A stretch of DNA of 64,000 nt, taken from assembly GCF_039595395.1 (NCBI RefSeq), contig NZ_JBCNLP010000001.1:1364001-1428000 (forward strand), read 5' to 3'. The DNA comes from Novosphingobium sp. (GTDB taxonomy: Bacteria > Pseudomonadota > Alphaproteobacteria > Sphingomonadales > Sphingomonadaceae). This document shows, one piece after another, positions 9,317 through 18,613 of this stretch. Each line of letters starts with the position of its first letter. Position 1 is the stretch's first letter. Made by a program: the position numbers and the translations under genes. The notes below the pieces were generated by a model. It did not search any database and was not told the DNA's origin. It worked only from the letters and a program-made list of their open reading frames with translations.

Positions 9317-10261
9317 TTACCCTTCCATACTCCGCACGGCTAGGGCTGCAGCGGCAGCCCGCGTTTCCACGCCCAGCTTCTCGAAGATCTGCTCCAGATG
9401 CTTGTTCACGGTGCGTGGAGAGATCGCGAGGATATCCGAAATCACCCGGTTGGGCTTGCCATAGCTGACCCACAGCAGCACCTCGGCCTCACGCGTGGTC
9501 AGCGCATGGCGGCTTTGCAGGCGGGCGATGGTGGCGGCGGGGTTCACGTCATTGACGCGGATGAGCGTTTCCTCGCCGCGCAGCTTGGCCACCATCACCA
9601 GCTCCAGCGTGGCGCCGCCCACTTCGACGCGGGCGGAGGTGCCGCTTTCCTCGCTCTGCAGCACGCGGATCAGCGCGGGGCGCAGCGCGGCGGGCGAGGG
9701 GCCGGGGGTGCGGCTCCAGTCGGGGATGGACTGGGAGATCAGTTCGCCGGCCTGCGGGGTCCACCACACCAGCGTCTCGTCGCGGGCGACGGAGATCAGA
9801 TGGCGGCCGGACGCATCCAGCGCGGCCTGCGATCCCACCGCCTTGCGGGCATTGGCCATATGGACGCGCACGCGGGCGACCAGTTCGTTGACGATCAGCG
9901 GCTTGCGTACATAGTCCACGCCGCCGGCTTCCAGCGCGGCCAGGACGTGTTCGCTCTCGGTCAGGCCGGTCATGAAGACGATGGGGATATGGGTGGTGCG
10001 CGGTGCGCGCTTGATCAGGCGAGTCGCCTCGAAGCCGCCCATGCCGGGCATGATGGCGTCCATCAGGATCAGGTCGGGCGTGACGTGATCGAGCAGGGCA
10101 ATCGCCGCCTCGCCGCTGGTGGCGATCAGGACGCGCATGCCCTCGGCCTCCAGCGTATCGGCCAGAAAGCGCAGCGATTCAGGCGTATCGTCGACGACCA
10201 GAACGGTGTCGACGTCGGCCGTATTGGCGGTGGAGACAGGTGCGGAAGTGGCTGTGTTCAT
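9317..10261 (-). CDS. Two-component response regulator, receiver plus LuxR-type DNA-binding domain
   Basis: The 314-residue protein has an N-terminal receiver domain (acidic pocket VVDDTPES near residue 25, phosphoacceptor in LILMDAIMPG near residue 70, switch Thr in FMTGLTES and Lys in VRKPL). A linker follows, and a LuxR/GerE helix-turn-helix forms the C terminus (LTTREAEVLLWVSYGKPN, then ILAISPRTVNKHLEQIF). Its ATG overlaps the stop codon of the hybrid kinase gene by 4 bp, so the two are co-translated and the kinase is the likely phosphodonor. The target genes are not evident. Confidence 0.92.
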   Translation of the reverse strand: MNTATSAPVSTANTADVDTVLVVDDTPESLRFLADTLEAEGMRVLIATSGEAAIALLDHVTPDLILMDAIMPGMGGFEATRLIKRAPRTTHIPIVFMTGLTESEHVLAALEAGGVDYVRKPLIVNELVARVRVHMANARKAVGSQAALDASGRHLISVARDETLVWWTPQAGELISQSIPDWSRTPGPSPAALRPALIRVLQSEESGTSARVEVGGATLELVMVAKLRGEETLIRVNDVNPAATIARLQSRHALTTREAEVLLWVSYGKPNRVISDILAISPRTVNKHLEQIFEKLGVETRAAAAALAVRSMEG

Positions 10262-11778
10262 GTTGTCCCCTGTTGTGCCTGTCTGACGGCTGCGGCCAGC
10301 CCCGAAAGATCGACCCGGTCGAGGCAGGCGTGCAATCGTGGAATAATAGGTGCGGATTGCGGAAATTGCTCGGACAAGTCGCGTATTGACTTTTCGACCG
10401 CGCGCAGATGGCCGATGCGGATGTCGCGCTCAAGCTGGGCGAGCAGCGGTGAGGCCTCGGCGGGCAGGCTGATGGCATCGGGCGCGGGGGCGGGCGGTTC
10501 GGCGGGCTCCACATTGGGGCCCTGCCAGCGCAGGCGCAGCAAGCCGCCCACGGCATCGACCAACGCGTTCAGCTCGATGGGCTTCAGCAGGAACTGGTCA
10601 TGGGCGACAAAGCCCGATCCGGCGCGCTGGAACTCATGCGCGTCGGCCGAGACCATGACGATGCGGATGTCGGCGCCGAATTTCTCGCGCAGGCGGCGGG
10701 CGACTTCCCAGCCCTTCATGCCGGGCATGGTGATGTCGAGCAGCACCAGCTCGGGGCGATAGATATCGGCCAGCGCGAGGCCGGAGGTGCCATCCAGCGC
10801 GGAATGGATCACAAAGCCCAGCGGCCCCAGCAGCCCGCGCAGCAGCGCCAACTGGTTGGCATCATCGTCGATGCACAGGATCGAGCGGGCGCGGCCTTCG
10901 TAACCGGTGATGGTTTCGGTGCGCGGCCCATCCTGCGTGGGCACATTGACCTGCCCCAGCATCAGCTTGAGGGTGAAGGTGGTGCCTTTGCCCTGCACCG
11001 ACTCCATCGAGAGGTCGCCGCCCATGATGCGCACCAGCGCCTGGGTGATCGCCAGACCCAGGCCGATGCCGCGCTGCGCGTTGACCTCGGGCTGGTTGCC
11101 GCGTTCGAAGGGGGCGAAGATGCGCTCGCGGTCTTCAGGTGCGATGCCGATGCCGCTGTCCTCGATGGAGATGGTGACGAGCGAGGCGCGGAAATGCACC
11201 TTGAAGGCGACATGGCCCGCGCGGGTGAACTTCACCGCGTTCGACAGCAGGTTGATCAGGATCTGGCGCAGGCGCTTCTGATCGGTGCGCACGAATTCGG
11301 GCAGCGTGCCCTGGCTGTCATAGATGAATTCGATGCCGCGCGCGCTGGCCTGCGGGCGGAACATGTTGGCGATCTGGTCGAGGAAGGGCGCGATGCGCAC
11401 CGTGTCGTTGGAGATGCGCAGCACCCCGCTTTCGACATGGCTGATGTCCAGCAGGCCTTCCACCAGATTGGTGAGATGTTCGGCGCTGCGGCGGATGATG
11501 CGCGCGGCTTCGGCAGGGGCGATATGGTGCCCGCGCTCCAGCAATTGCGCATAGCCGTAGATCGAGTTGAGCGGCGAGCGGATTTCGTGGCTGACGCTGG
11601 CGAGATAGCGGCTCTTGGCGGCGCTGGCGGCCTCGGCGGTTTCGCGGGCGCGGGCCATGTCCTCAAGGTCGAGCGCCTGCTGGGCGGCCTGTGCTTCAAG
11701 CTGGGCGATACGGGCGCGCAGTTGCGCGGTCTCGGCAGCGGGATCGACAGTATGATCGGCGGTCTGGTCGGATGACAC
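10258..11778 (-). CDS. Hybrid sensor histidine kinase with receiver domain, no membrane segment
   Basis: About 506 residues. A short N-terminal coiled coil (LRARIAQLEAQAAQQALD) precedes a HisKA domain with phosphoacceptor SVSHEIRSPLNSIYG, an HATPase with NLLSNAVKF and GIGLGLAI, and a receiver domain (ILCIDDDANQL, phosphoacceptor in LVLLDITMPG, Lys in FLLKPI). A C-terminal region of about 110 residues could hold a phosphotransfer module but no clear motif is seen. I prefer the GTG at 11778, preceded by GAGGAG, over the ATG at 11841. There is no transmembrane helix, so the input is probably cytoplasmic. Coupled to the response regulator downstream. Confidence 0.9.
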   Translation of the reverse strand: MSSDQTADHTVDPAAETAQLRARIAQLEAQAAQQALDLEDMARARETAEAASAAKSRYLASVSHEIRSPLNSIYGYAQLLERGHHIAPAEAARIIRRSAEHLTNLVEGLLDISHVESGVLRISNDTVRIAPFLDQIANMFRPQASARGIEFIYDSQGTLPEFVRTDQKRLRQILINLLSNAVKFTRAGHVAFKVHFRASLVTISIEDSGIGIAPEDRERIFAPFERGNQPEVNAQRGIGLGLAITQALVRIMGGDLSMESVQGKGTTFTLKLMLGQVNVPTQDGPRTETITGYEGRARSILCIDDDANQLALLRGLLGPLGFVIHSALDGTSGLALADIYRPELVLLDITMPGMKGWEVARRLREKFGADIRIVMVSADAHEFQRAGSGFVAHDQFLLKPIELNALVDAVGGLLRLRWQGPNVEPAEPPAPAPDAISLPAEASPLLAQLERDIRIGHLRAVEKSIRDLSEQFPQSAPIIPRLHACLDRVDLSGLAAAVRQAQQGTT

Positions 11779-11982
11779 TATCAACTCCTCGCCATGGCGG
11801 CGGGGTGAGGGGGAAAGGCGGGGCGATACATATGTGAACAAGGATTGCCCGAAATGGCAGGAAAAAGCGAGTCATCCTGCGACCGACCATCGATTTCACG
11901 CAAGAAATGTGATGCTTGTGCCGATTTTGGACGTTTTGACCGCCCCGCCCTGCGGCTTTGCCGCCAACCGCCTTGCCGCGTT

Positions 11983-13038
11983 TCAGGGCAGGGGCAGGGC
12001 CACCACCCGCCCCTCGCGCGCGGCGATTTGCGCGGCCTCGATCACCTCCTGCACCGCGACGGCTTCCTCCAGCGGCACCGGCGTCGGGCCTGTGCCGTTC
12101 AGGAAAGCGGCGAGCCCGGCATAGAAGCTTTCCTGCCGCCCGGTGATGGCGGGACGGGTGGAGAGCGCGCCTTGCGCGTCATAGACCTCCAGCGGATCGC
12201 TGTCCTCGCCCCAGCCCGGCGCGCCGGGGTGCAGGTCCGCCACGAGTTGCGCCTCCTGCTGGTCGAGCAGGCGTTTCACCAGACGGCCTTGCGTGCCGTC
12301 CACTGCAAAGCGCGGCAGGCCACCGGCGGTGGCATCGGGCGTGTTCATGCTGGCGCCCAACTGCACCCGCAGGCCGGGGTAGCGCAGGGTGATCGCCACC
12401 TCATCGTCGGAGGCGCCGCCCTCGCGCAGAATGGCGATATCGGCGCTGACGGCTTCGGGCTTGCCGAAAAGCACCAGCGCCTGATCGATCAGATGCGGCG
12501 CCAGATCGTAAAGCAGCCCCGAGCCCGCCGAGCCATCCTCGCGCCAGCGGTCGCGCACTTCCGGGCGGAAGCGGTTGAAGCAGGACCACAGGCGGGTGAC
12601 GCGCCCGATGGCGCCGTCCTCGATGGCCTGCCGCACGGTGAGGAAGCAGCTGTCCCAGCGGCGGTTGTGGAAGACCACCAGATGCCGCCCGGTCTCGCGC
12701 GCCAGATCGGCCAGATCGCGCGCTTCGGCCAGCGAGAGGGCGAAGGGCTTGTCTACCACCACATGCTTGCCCGCCAGCAGCGCGGCGCGGGCCCACTGCG
12801 CATGGGTGGCGGTGGGCGAGGCGATGACCACCAGATCGATTTCGGGGTCGTTGATCAGGGCCTGCGGGTCGGGAATCGCGCGGATCGCGGGATCGAGCGC
12901 GGCGACCTCATCCTTGCGCGAGGTGGCGATGGCGGTCAGCGCGAGGTCCGGCACCGCGCGGATCAGTCCGGCATGAAAGACCCGTCCGGCAAGGCCGAAG
13001 CCGATGATGCCGGTGCGGATGGGTGCGGTGCTCGTCAT
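11983..13038 (-). CDS. Gfo/Idh/MocA family NAD(P)-dependent oxidoreductase
   Basis: A 351-residue enzyme with an N-terminal Rossmann domain (GIIGFGLAGRVFHAGL) and the family motif VVDKPFALS near residue 95, whose lysine is catalytic in sugar and inositol dehydrogenases. The C-terminal alpha/beta domain carries HLIDQALVLFG. The closest architecture I recognise is the YdgJ/scyllo-inositol dehydrogenase-like group. The ATG at 13038 is chosen because GAAGGAG precedes it; a codon 21 bp upstream is in frame but has no binding site. It stands alone on the minus strand after the yceI-like gene. Confidence 0.88.
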   Translation of the reverse strand: MTSTAPIRTGIIGFGLAGRVFHAGLIRAVPDLALTAIATSRKDEVAALDPAIRAIPDPQALINDPEIDLVVIASPTATHAQWARAALLAGKHVVVDKPFALSLAEARDLADLARETGRHLVVFHNRRWDSCFLTVRQAIEDGAIGRVTRLWSCFNRFRPEVRDRWREDGSAGSGLLYDLAPHLIDQALVLFGKPEAVSADIAILREGGASDDEVAITLRYPGLRVQLGASMNTPDATAGGLPRFAVDGTQGRLVKRLLDQQEAQLVADLHPGAPGWGEDSDPLEVYDAQGALSTRPAITGRQESFYAGLAAFLNGTGPTPVPLEEAVAVQEVIEAAQIAAREGRVVALPLP

Positions 13039-13090
13039 GGCTGATGTCTCCTTCAGCAATGCCTTCTAGGAGCCTGCCAAGACACGGCAA

Positions 13091-13117
13091 AGCCCCCGAC
13101 GCTGGGCGCCGGGGGCT
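13091..13117 (-). terminator. Hairpin downstream of the YceI-like gene
   Basis: The arms AGCCCCCG and CGGGGGCT, extended inward with one mismatch, surround a short loop. On the minus strand the stem is followed by a weakly T-rich stretch (CTTTGCC). It lies between the yceI-like stop codon and the oxidoreductase start. Confidence 0.5.
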
Positions 13118-13145
13118 CGTTACGTATTCGCCTTGGGCGCTACGA

Positions 13146-13766
13146 TCAGTTCTTGCGCTCGAAGGCGGCGCTGATGCGCAGGGTCACTTCGTCGCCGATC
13201 AGCGGCACATAGGTCTTCACGCCGAAGTCGCTGCGCTTGATCGTGGTGGTGGCGTTGAAGCCCACGGTGTTGCCCTTGTCGAGCGGGTTCACGCCGCTGG
13301 CGTTGAAGCTGGTCTTCAGCACGACGGGCTTGGTCACGCCATGAAACGTCAGATCGCCGGTGATGAGCGCGGTGCGCGGACCCGTCGGCGTCACCTTGGT
13401 CGAGGTGAAGTGGATCTGCGGGTACTTGGCGGCATCGAACCACTGGTCGGAGCGCAGCTCCTCATCCAGCTTGGCGTTGGTGGTCACGACGCTGGCGGTG
13501 GGGATGGTGATGTCCACCTTGGCGGCGGCGGGGGTCTTGGGGTTGATCGTCAGCTCGCCCGAGGCGCCGGTGAAATCGCCATACCACTCGGTGAAGCCCA
13601 TGTGGCTGACGGTGAACTGCACGCGGGTGTGGGCAGGCTCGACGCCGTAAGTGCCGGCCTGAACGGCGGCGGGGTTGGGGTTGGCGACGGGGGCCTGGGC
13701 CTGCAGCGTGGCAGGCGTGACGGAAAGAGCGGCGGCGGCAAGCAGCAGGGCATGGATCGGGCGCAT
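13146..13766 (-). CDS. YceI family periplasmic lipid-binding protein
   Basis: A 206-residue exported protein. The signal peptide MRPIHALLLAAAALSVTPATLQAQA is followed by a lipocalin-like beta-barrel typical of YceI: YGVEPAHTRVQFTVSHMGF near residue 40, DITIPTASVVTTNAKLDEEL near residue 85, then FHGVTKPVVL. The family binds polyisoprenoids or quinones in the periplasm. It is the last gene of a minus-strand series with the azoreductase and dioxygenase upstream, though the 86-bp gap to the azoreductase gene may hold its own promoter. Confidence 0.92.
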   Translation of the reverse strand: MRPIHALLLAAAALSVTPATLQAQAPVANPNPAAVQAGTYGVEPAHTRVQFTVSHMGFTEWYGDFTGASGELTINPKTPAAAKVDITIPTASVVTTNAKLDEELRSDQWFDAAKYPQIHFTSTKVTPTGPRTALITGDLTFHGVTKPVVLKTSFNASGVNPLDKGNTVGFNATTTIKRSDFGVKTYVPLIGDEVTLRISAAFERKN

Positions 13767-13852
13767 GGCAGGGCCTTTCGAAGGGATCAGGGGATGTGGG
13801 GGGATGGGGTGGCGGGGCCCCGAAGGGGAAGACAGAGCCCCGCCTGAAGATA

Positions 13853-14446
13853 TTAATGGGCGAGGGCGGCGATGGTTGCGGTGGCGCCGCTGACAGCGGC
13901 CTCGGCGACTTCGGGACCGAAGGCCATGCCCTCGGCGGTCACCACGTCCACGTCATTGATGCCGACAAAGCTGAGCAGCGACTTGAGATGCGGCACGGCG
14001 AAGGGGAAGCCGCTGGCATCGTCATACTTGCCGGCGCGGGCGTGAGCGATGATCGCCTTCTTGCCCTTGACCAGACCCTCGGGCCCCTCGGCGGTGTACT
14101 GGAAGGTGGTGCCGGCGCGGCCGACGTAATCGAACCAGGCCTTCAGCGTCGAGGGCATGCCGAAGTTGTAGAGCGGCAGGCCGATCACCAGCACGTCGGC
14201 GTCGAAGACTTCACCGATGATCTCGTCCTGAAGCGCGCGGGCCTCGGCGAAGGCGCCGCCCTCGGGGGCCTGGCGGCCGATGCCGGCGAGGCTCTGATGG
14301 GTGACGTGGGGCACGGGGTGCTTGTCGAGGTCGCGCTGCACCACGGTCGAACCGGCGGGGAGGGCAGCGAGGTAGCTGTCGATCAGCTTGTTGCTGACCG
14401 AATTGGCACCATTGGCGGAAGAACGGATAACAAGAACTTTGGTCAT
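13853..14446 (-). CDS. azoR: FMN-dependent NADH-azoreductase
   Basis: A 197-residue flavodoxin-like enzyme that reduces quinones and azo compounds with NADH and FMN. Family features seen are the phosphate-binding N terminus (VLVIRSSANGANSVSNKL), LVIGLPLYNFGMPSTLKAWFDYV near residue 95, and the mid-protein TFQYTAEGPEGLVKGKKA. The ATG at 14446 follows an AGGAG-like purine run, and 25 bp upstream is the stop of the DODA dioxygenase gene, so the two are probably one transcript. The divergent LysR gene is the likely regulator. Confidence 0.93.
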   Translation of the reverse strand: MTKVLVIRSSANGANSVSNKLIDSYLAALPAGSTVVQRDLDKHPVPHVTHQSLAGIGRQAPEGGAFAEARALQDEIIGEVFDADVLVIGLPLYNFGMPSTLKAWFDYVGRAGTTFQYTAEGPEGLVKGKKAIIAHARAGKYDDASGFPFAVPHLKSLLSFVGINDVDVVTAEGMAFGPEVAEAAVSGATATIAALAH

Positions 14447-14471
14447 GTGAAGGCTCCTGTAAGGATAGGGT

Positions 14472-15260
14472 TTAGTTGAAAGCGTAAGCGTCGAGGCGCA
14501 ATGCGCCCAAAGTGGTGCTGACATGCAGGCGTTGCGGTTGCGCATCGGGCCCGGCGGCGCCCAGTGCCACGAAAAGCGGCAGCAGATGCTCGTCGGTGGG
14601 ATGCGCCATGGCGGCATGCGGGGCGAGGCGGCGATAGGACACCAGATCGCAGGTGCGGTTCGCCATCAGCGCATTGTGCATCCAGTCGGCAAATTCGGTG
14701 GCCCAGGCGGGCTCGTCATTGCCGCCTCCCAGAATCGAAGGACGCCGGTCCAGACTGCGCAGATTATGCGTGAAACCGCCGCTGGCGATCACCAGAATGT
14801 TCTGCTCGCGCAGGCTTGCCAGCGCCCGGCCCAGTTGCAGGTGATGGCCCGGCCCCAGCGCGCTCTGGATCGAGAGCTGGATGACCGGAATATCCGCCTG
14901 CGGATACATCAGCATCAGCGGGATCCAGGCGCCATGATCGAGGCCGCGTGCGGCATCGGTGTAGGCGCGCAGACCCGCATCGCCCAGCGTGTCGGCAATG
15001 CTTTCGGCCAGCGCCGGGTCGCCATGGGCGGGGTAGCTCAGGGCGTAGAGCTGCTGCGGGAAGCCGTAGAAATCATGGATCGTGTCCAGATTGTCCGCGG
15101 CGCTCAGCGTGGGCACGTCATTGTCCCAATGGGCCGAGACCAGCAGGATGGCTTTCGGGCGCTCAAGCGTCTGGCCCAGCGAGGCGATGAAGCTGCGCGC
15201 CGGAATGTCCTCGAAGGGCATCATCGGCGAGCCATGCGAAAGGAACAAGGTGGGCTGCAT
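14472..15260 (-). CDS. DODA-type extradiol aromatic ring-opening dioxygenase
   Basis: A 262-residue member of the 4,5-DOPA dioxygenase (YgiD-like) family, which opens catechol rings with a bound Zn or Fe. Candidate metal ligands and catalytic residues are seen in LSHGSP near the N terminus, VSAHWDND, GLDHGAWIPL and AMAHPTDEHLLPLF near residue 230. The ATG at 15260 gives the canonical start MQPTLFLSHGSP. It is the first gene of a pair with azoR, divergent from a LysR regulator 146 bp away. The pair suggests quinone/catechol stress handling; this role is inferred. Confidence 0.9.
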   Translation of the reverse strand: MQPTLFLSHGSPMMPFEDIPARSFIASLGQTLERPKAILLVSAHWDNDVPTLSAADNLDTIHDFYGFPQQLYALSYPAHGDPALAESIADTLGDAGLRAYTDAARGLDHGAWIPLMLMYPQADIPVIQLSIQSALGPGHHLQLGRALASLREQNILVIASGGFTHNLRSLDRRPSILGGGNDEPAWATEFADWMHNALMANRTCDLVSYRRLAPHAAMAHPTDEHLLPLFVALGAAGPDAQPQRLHVSTTLGALRLDAYAFN

Positions 15261-15350
15261 GAGACAGGCTCCGGCGAAAAGGGGTGGCGGCGCGCTGGGG
15301 GGATGGGGGGAGAGGCGCGCCGCCTTGAGATGTGAGATAGGGTAATGATC

Positions 15351-15392
15351 TTCGCATGGAAATCTGCTAAATCGTGATTGTGGATATGCGAA
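15351..15392. promoter_or_regulatory. Divergent promoter region with candidate LysR binding repeat
   Basis: In the 145-bp gap between the dioxygenase and LysR genes, TTCGCAT (15351-15357) and ATGCGAA (15386-15392) form an inverted repeat with a 28-bp spacer, close to the LysR start. The position fits autoregulation, but the spacing is wider than the usual T-N11-A box. Confidence 0.35.
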
Positions 15393-15405
15393 AACGGATA
15401 GTCTG

Positions 15406-16287
15406 ATGGATTGGGATGATGTGCGCAGCTTTCTGGCCATCGCGCGGATGCGCACGCTGTCGGGCGCGGCGCGCTCGCTGGGGGTGAGGCAATCGACGAT
15501 GAGCCGCCGCCTGGAGGCACTGGAAAGCCGCGCCGGGGCCCGCCTGCTGCAACGCACCCCCGCCGGTTACGAACTCACCGCGCTGGGCGAGGCGGTGCTG
15601 GGCAATGCCGAGCGCATGGAGGCCGAGGCCATCGCGGTGGAGCGTGCGGTGCAGGGGCGCGATGTGGCGCTCTCGGGCGTGGTGCGGGTGACGACGGTGG
15701 ATGTGATCGCCAGCCGCTTTATGCCCGCCGCTGTCGCGCGGCTGCAGGCTCGCTATCCGGGGATCAGCGTCGATGTGATGTCCGAGCGGCGCTCGCTTTC
15801 GCTGTCGCGCCGCGAGGCCGATCTGGCGATCCGCATGGTGCCCTTCGAAGGGCGCGAGCTGGTCAGCCGCCGCATCACCGGGTCATCCTCCGCAATCTAT
15901 GCCAGCGCAGACTATCTGGCCCGCCATGGGCGCGACCTTGCTTCTCCCGATCACAGCGTGGTCACCGTGCTGGACGATCAGGGCCATATGCCCGAGGCGC
16001 GCTGGCTGGCCGGGGTGGCGCCTCAGGCGCGGGTGGCGATGCGCTGCAACAGCTTCGAGGCGCTGTTGGGCGCGGCCATGGGAGGGCTGGGGCTGACCGT
16101 GCTGCCCTGCTATCTGGGCGACTGGCATGGCGGATTGGAGAAGGTGCTCGCCGAAGGATCGCCGCCCCGCGACATCTGGCTGGGGGTCCATCCGGACCTG
16201 CGCCACATGCCCCGCATCCGCGCGGTGATCGAAGCGCTCGACGCGGAGTTTGCGGCACAGGCGCATCTGTTGAAGCCTCCTGTTTGA
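15406..16287 (+). CDS. LysR family transcriptional regulator
   Basis: A 293-residue regulator. The winged helix-turn-helix is at the N terminus (FLAIARMRTLSGAARSLGV then STMSRRLEALE), followed by the linker helix and an effector-binding domain from about residue 90 (GVVRVTTVDVIASRFMP; ADLAIRMVPFE; GLGLTVLPCYLGD). It is divergent from the dioxygenase-azoreductase pair and probably controls it, in the manner of regulators that respond to aromatic or quinone compounds. The effector is unknown. Downstream lies the broken ilvD copy. Confidence 0.92.
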   Translation: MDWDDVRSFLAIARMRTLSGAARSLGVRQSTMSRRLEALESRAGARLLQRTPAGYELTALGEAVLGNAERMEAEAIAVERAVQGRDVALSGVVRVTTVDVIASRFMPAAVARLQARYPGISVDVMSERRSLSLSRREADLAIRMVPFEGRELVSRRITGSSSAIYASADYLARHGRDLASPDHSVVTVLDDQGHMPEARWLAGVAPQARVAMRCNSFEALLGAAMGGLGLTVLPCYLGDWHGGLEKVLAEGSPPRDIWLGVHPDLRHMPRIRAVIEALDAEFAAQAHLLKPPV

Positions 16288-16430
16288 TTGAATGTTGCTT
16301 TTGATCTTGCGGTGAAGTAACAAGATTTCGCGCATTGGCCATTTGCCCCGCATGCAGGCGGTTCCCCCTGCCGAGGCAAGCTGGTAAAGGCGCGCCCAAC
16401 CCACATTCAGCCAGACGAGTCTTTGATCCC

Positions 16431-18284
16431 ATGCCCGATTACCGTTCGCGCCACCTCCACCCACGGCCGCAACATGGCGGGCGCCCGCGCCCTGTGGCGC
16501 GCCACCGGCATGAAGGACGACGACTTCGGCAAGCCGATCATCGCCGTCGCCAACTCCTTCACCCAGTTCGTGCCCGGCCACGTGCACCTGAAGGACCTGG
16601 GCCAACTGGTCGCGCGCGAGATCGAGGCGGCCGGCGGCGTGGCCAAGGAATTCAACACCATCGCCGTCGACGACGGCATCGCCATGGGCCACGACGGCAT
16701 GCTCTATTCGCTGCCGAGCCGCGAGCTCATCGCCGACTCCGTGGAATACATGGTCAACGCCCACTGCGCCGACGCCATGGTCTGCATCTCCAACTGCGAC
16801 AAGATCACCCCCGGCATGCTGATGGCCGCGCTGCGCCTGAACATCCCGGTGGTCTTCGTCTCCGGCGGCCCGATGGAAGCCGGCAAGGCCACGCTGGCCA
16901 GCCGCGGCCTGGACCTGGTCGATGCCATGGTGGTCGCCGCCGACGACAGCTGCTCCGACGAGAAGGTCGCCGAGTTCGAGCGCAGCGCCTGCCCGACCTG
17001 CGGCTCCTGCTCCGGCATGTTCACCGCCAACTCGATGAACTGCCTGACCGAGGCGCTGGGCCTGTCGCTGCCGGGCAACGGCTCGATCCTGGCCACCCAC
17101 GCCGACCGCGAGCAACTGTTCCTGCGCGCCGGCCGCCTGGCCGTGGAACTCTGCCAGCGCTATTACGGCGAAGGCGACGACAGCGTGCTGCCGCGCAACA
17201 TCGCCAGCTTCAAGGCGTTCGAGAACGCCATGACCCTGGACATCGCCATGGGCGGCTCGACCAACACCATCCTGCACCTGCTGGCCGCCGCCCAGGAGGC
17301 CGAGGTGGACTTCGACCTGGGCGACATCGATCGCCTGTCGCGCAAGGTGCCGCAGCTGTGCAAGGTGGCGCCGAACATCGCAGAAGTACCACATGGAAGA
17401 CGTGCACCGCGCCGGCGGCATCTTCGCCATCCTCGGCGAACTGGCCCGCGCCGGCCTGCTGCACACCGACGTCCCCACCGTGCAGCGCGCGACGCATGGC
17501 CGAGGCGCTCGACCGCTGGGACATCATGCCGCAGCCACGACGAGAGCCGTCGCGCACCTTCTTCAACGCGCGGCCCCCGGCGGGCATCCCGACCCAGACC
17601 GCGTTCAGCCAGAACACCCGCTGGCCGAGCCTGGACGACGACCGCGCCGAGGGCTGCATCCGCAGCGTCGAGCACGCCTACTCCAAGGAAGGCGGGCTGG
17701 CCGTGCTGTACGGCAACATCGCTCTCGACGGCTGCGTGGTGAAGACCGCCGGCGTGGACGAGTCGATCCACGTGTTCGAAGGCACCGCGCAGATCTTCGA
17801 AAGCCAGGACGCCGCGGTCGAAGGCATCCTCGGCGACGAGGTGAAGGCGGGCGACGTGGTGATCATCCGCTACGAAGGCCCGAAGGGCGGGCCGGGCATG
17901 CAGGAAATGCTCTACCCGACCAGCTACCTGAAGTCGAAGGGCCTGGGCAAGGCCTGCGCGCTGCTCACCGACGGGCGCTTCTCCGGCGGCACCTCGGGCC
18001 TGTCCATCGGCCACGCCTCGCCGGAAGCGGCCGAAGGCGGCCCGATCGCCCTGGTGCAGGACGGCGACATGATCGTGATCGACATCCCCAACCGCGGCAT
18101 CAACCTGGACCTGCCCGACAAGGAGCTGGCCGAGCGCCGCGCCGAGATGGAAGCGCGCGGGGCCAAGGCATGGAAGCCGGTGGGCCGCGAGCGTGAGGTG
18201 TCCCTCGCCCTGCGCGCCTACGCCGCGATGGCCACCAGCGCCGACAAGGGCGCGGTGCGGGATGTGACTCAGATCGAGAAGTAA
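16431..18284 (+). pseudogene. ilvD: Dihydroxy-acid dehydratase, frameshifted copy of gammaproteobacterial type
   Basis: The conceptual product is a full-length IlvD (about 615 residues; branched-chain amino acid pathway), with the Fe-S cysteines in SNCDKITPG and CPTCGSCSG. The frame is broken several times. MPDYRSR starts at 16431, but the match moves by +1 near 16450 (extra C). It moves again at 17380 (an extra G before the codons for QKYHMEDVHRAGG), at 17483-17495 (13 bases where 12 are expected before MAEALDRWD), and at 17529 and 17551-17552. These are all insertions and add up to six bases, so the original frame returns to the stop codon. Wording such as DDDRAEGCIRSVEHAYSKEG matches Pseudomonas/Xanthomonas-type IlvD rather than sphingomonad IlvD. 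No other ilv gene is nearby. It is either a decaying acquired copy or a sequencing artefact. Confidence 0.85.
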
Positions 18285-18296
18285 GTAAGGTTGAAA

Positions 18297-18531
18297 GCAG
18301 GGGGCGTTACGCCCCCTGCACCCCCGTTACGTCTCCCGACGATAGGGCGAGTTTGGGGCGAGTTTGCGCGAACTTTCTGCAGGCATCGCAAAAACGCCGT
18401 AGGCAATAAAATTACGAATGTCGTGCCGCTCTCGCAGGATTGCTTGCCTGCGGCGCGGCAAGCCATGCGCAAGGCATAGCTGATGCACAAACGCCGACAT
18501 TCATGGGAGCGCGAGGGGGTAACCCCCTCGC
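18297..18531. repeat. Paired-palindrome repeat element C
   Basis: The left end is a variant palindrome, GCAGGGGGCGT/ACGCCCCCTGC (18297-18319), followed by ACCCCCGTTACGTCTCCCG. The right end is the common type: CATGGGAGC then GCGAGGGGGT/ACCCCCTCGC (18511-18531) and a T/C-rich run. The interior is not obviously coding and contains GCCTGCGGCGCGGC, shared in part with elements A, D and E. It follows ilvD by 13 bp and precedes the asparaginase-like gene, the only element here not at a convergent gene junction. Confidence 0.75.
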
Positions 18532-18613
18532 ATTTTCCTCCCTTCAACCCCTTTTTTTCTCCCCAACCTCAAGCTACCTCAGCCGCCTGAAAACCCACAA
18601 AACAGGCGCAACC

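Noticed and set aside
16431..18284. ilvD as an intact gene
   Set aside because: No single frame covers the protein; motifs jump between all three forward frames at 16450, 17380, 17490 and 17530-17552.
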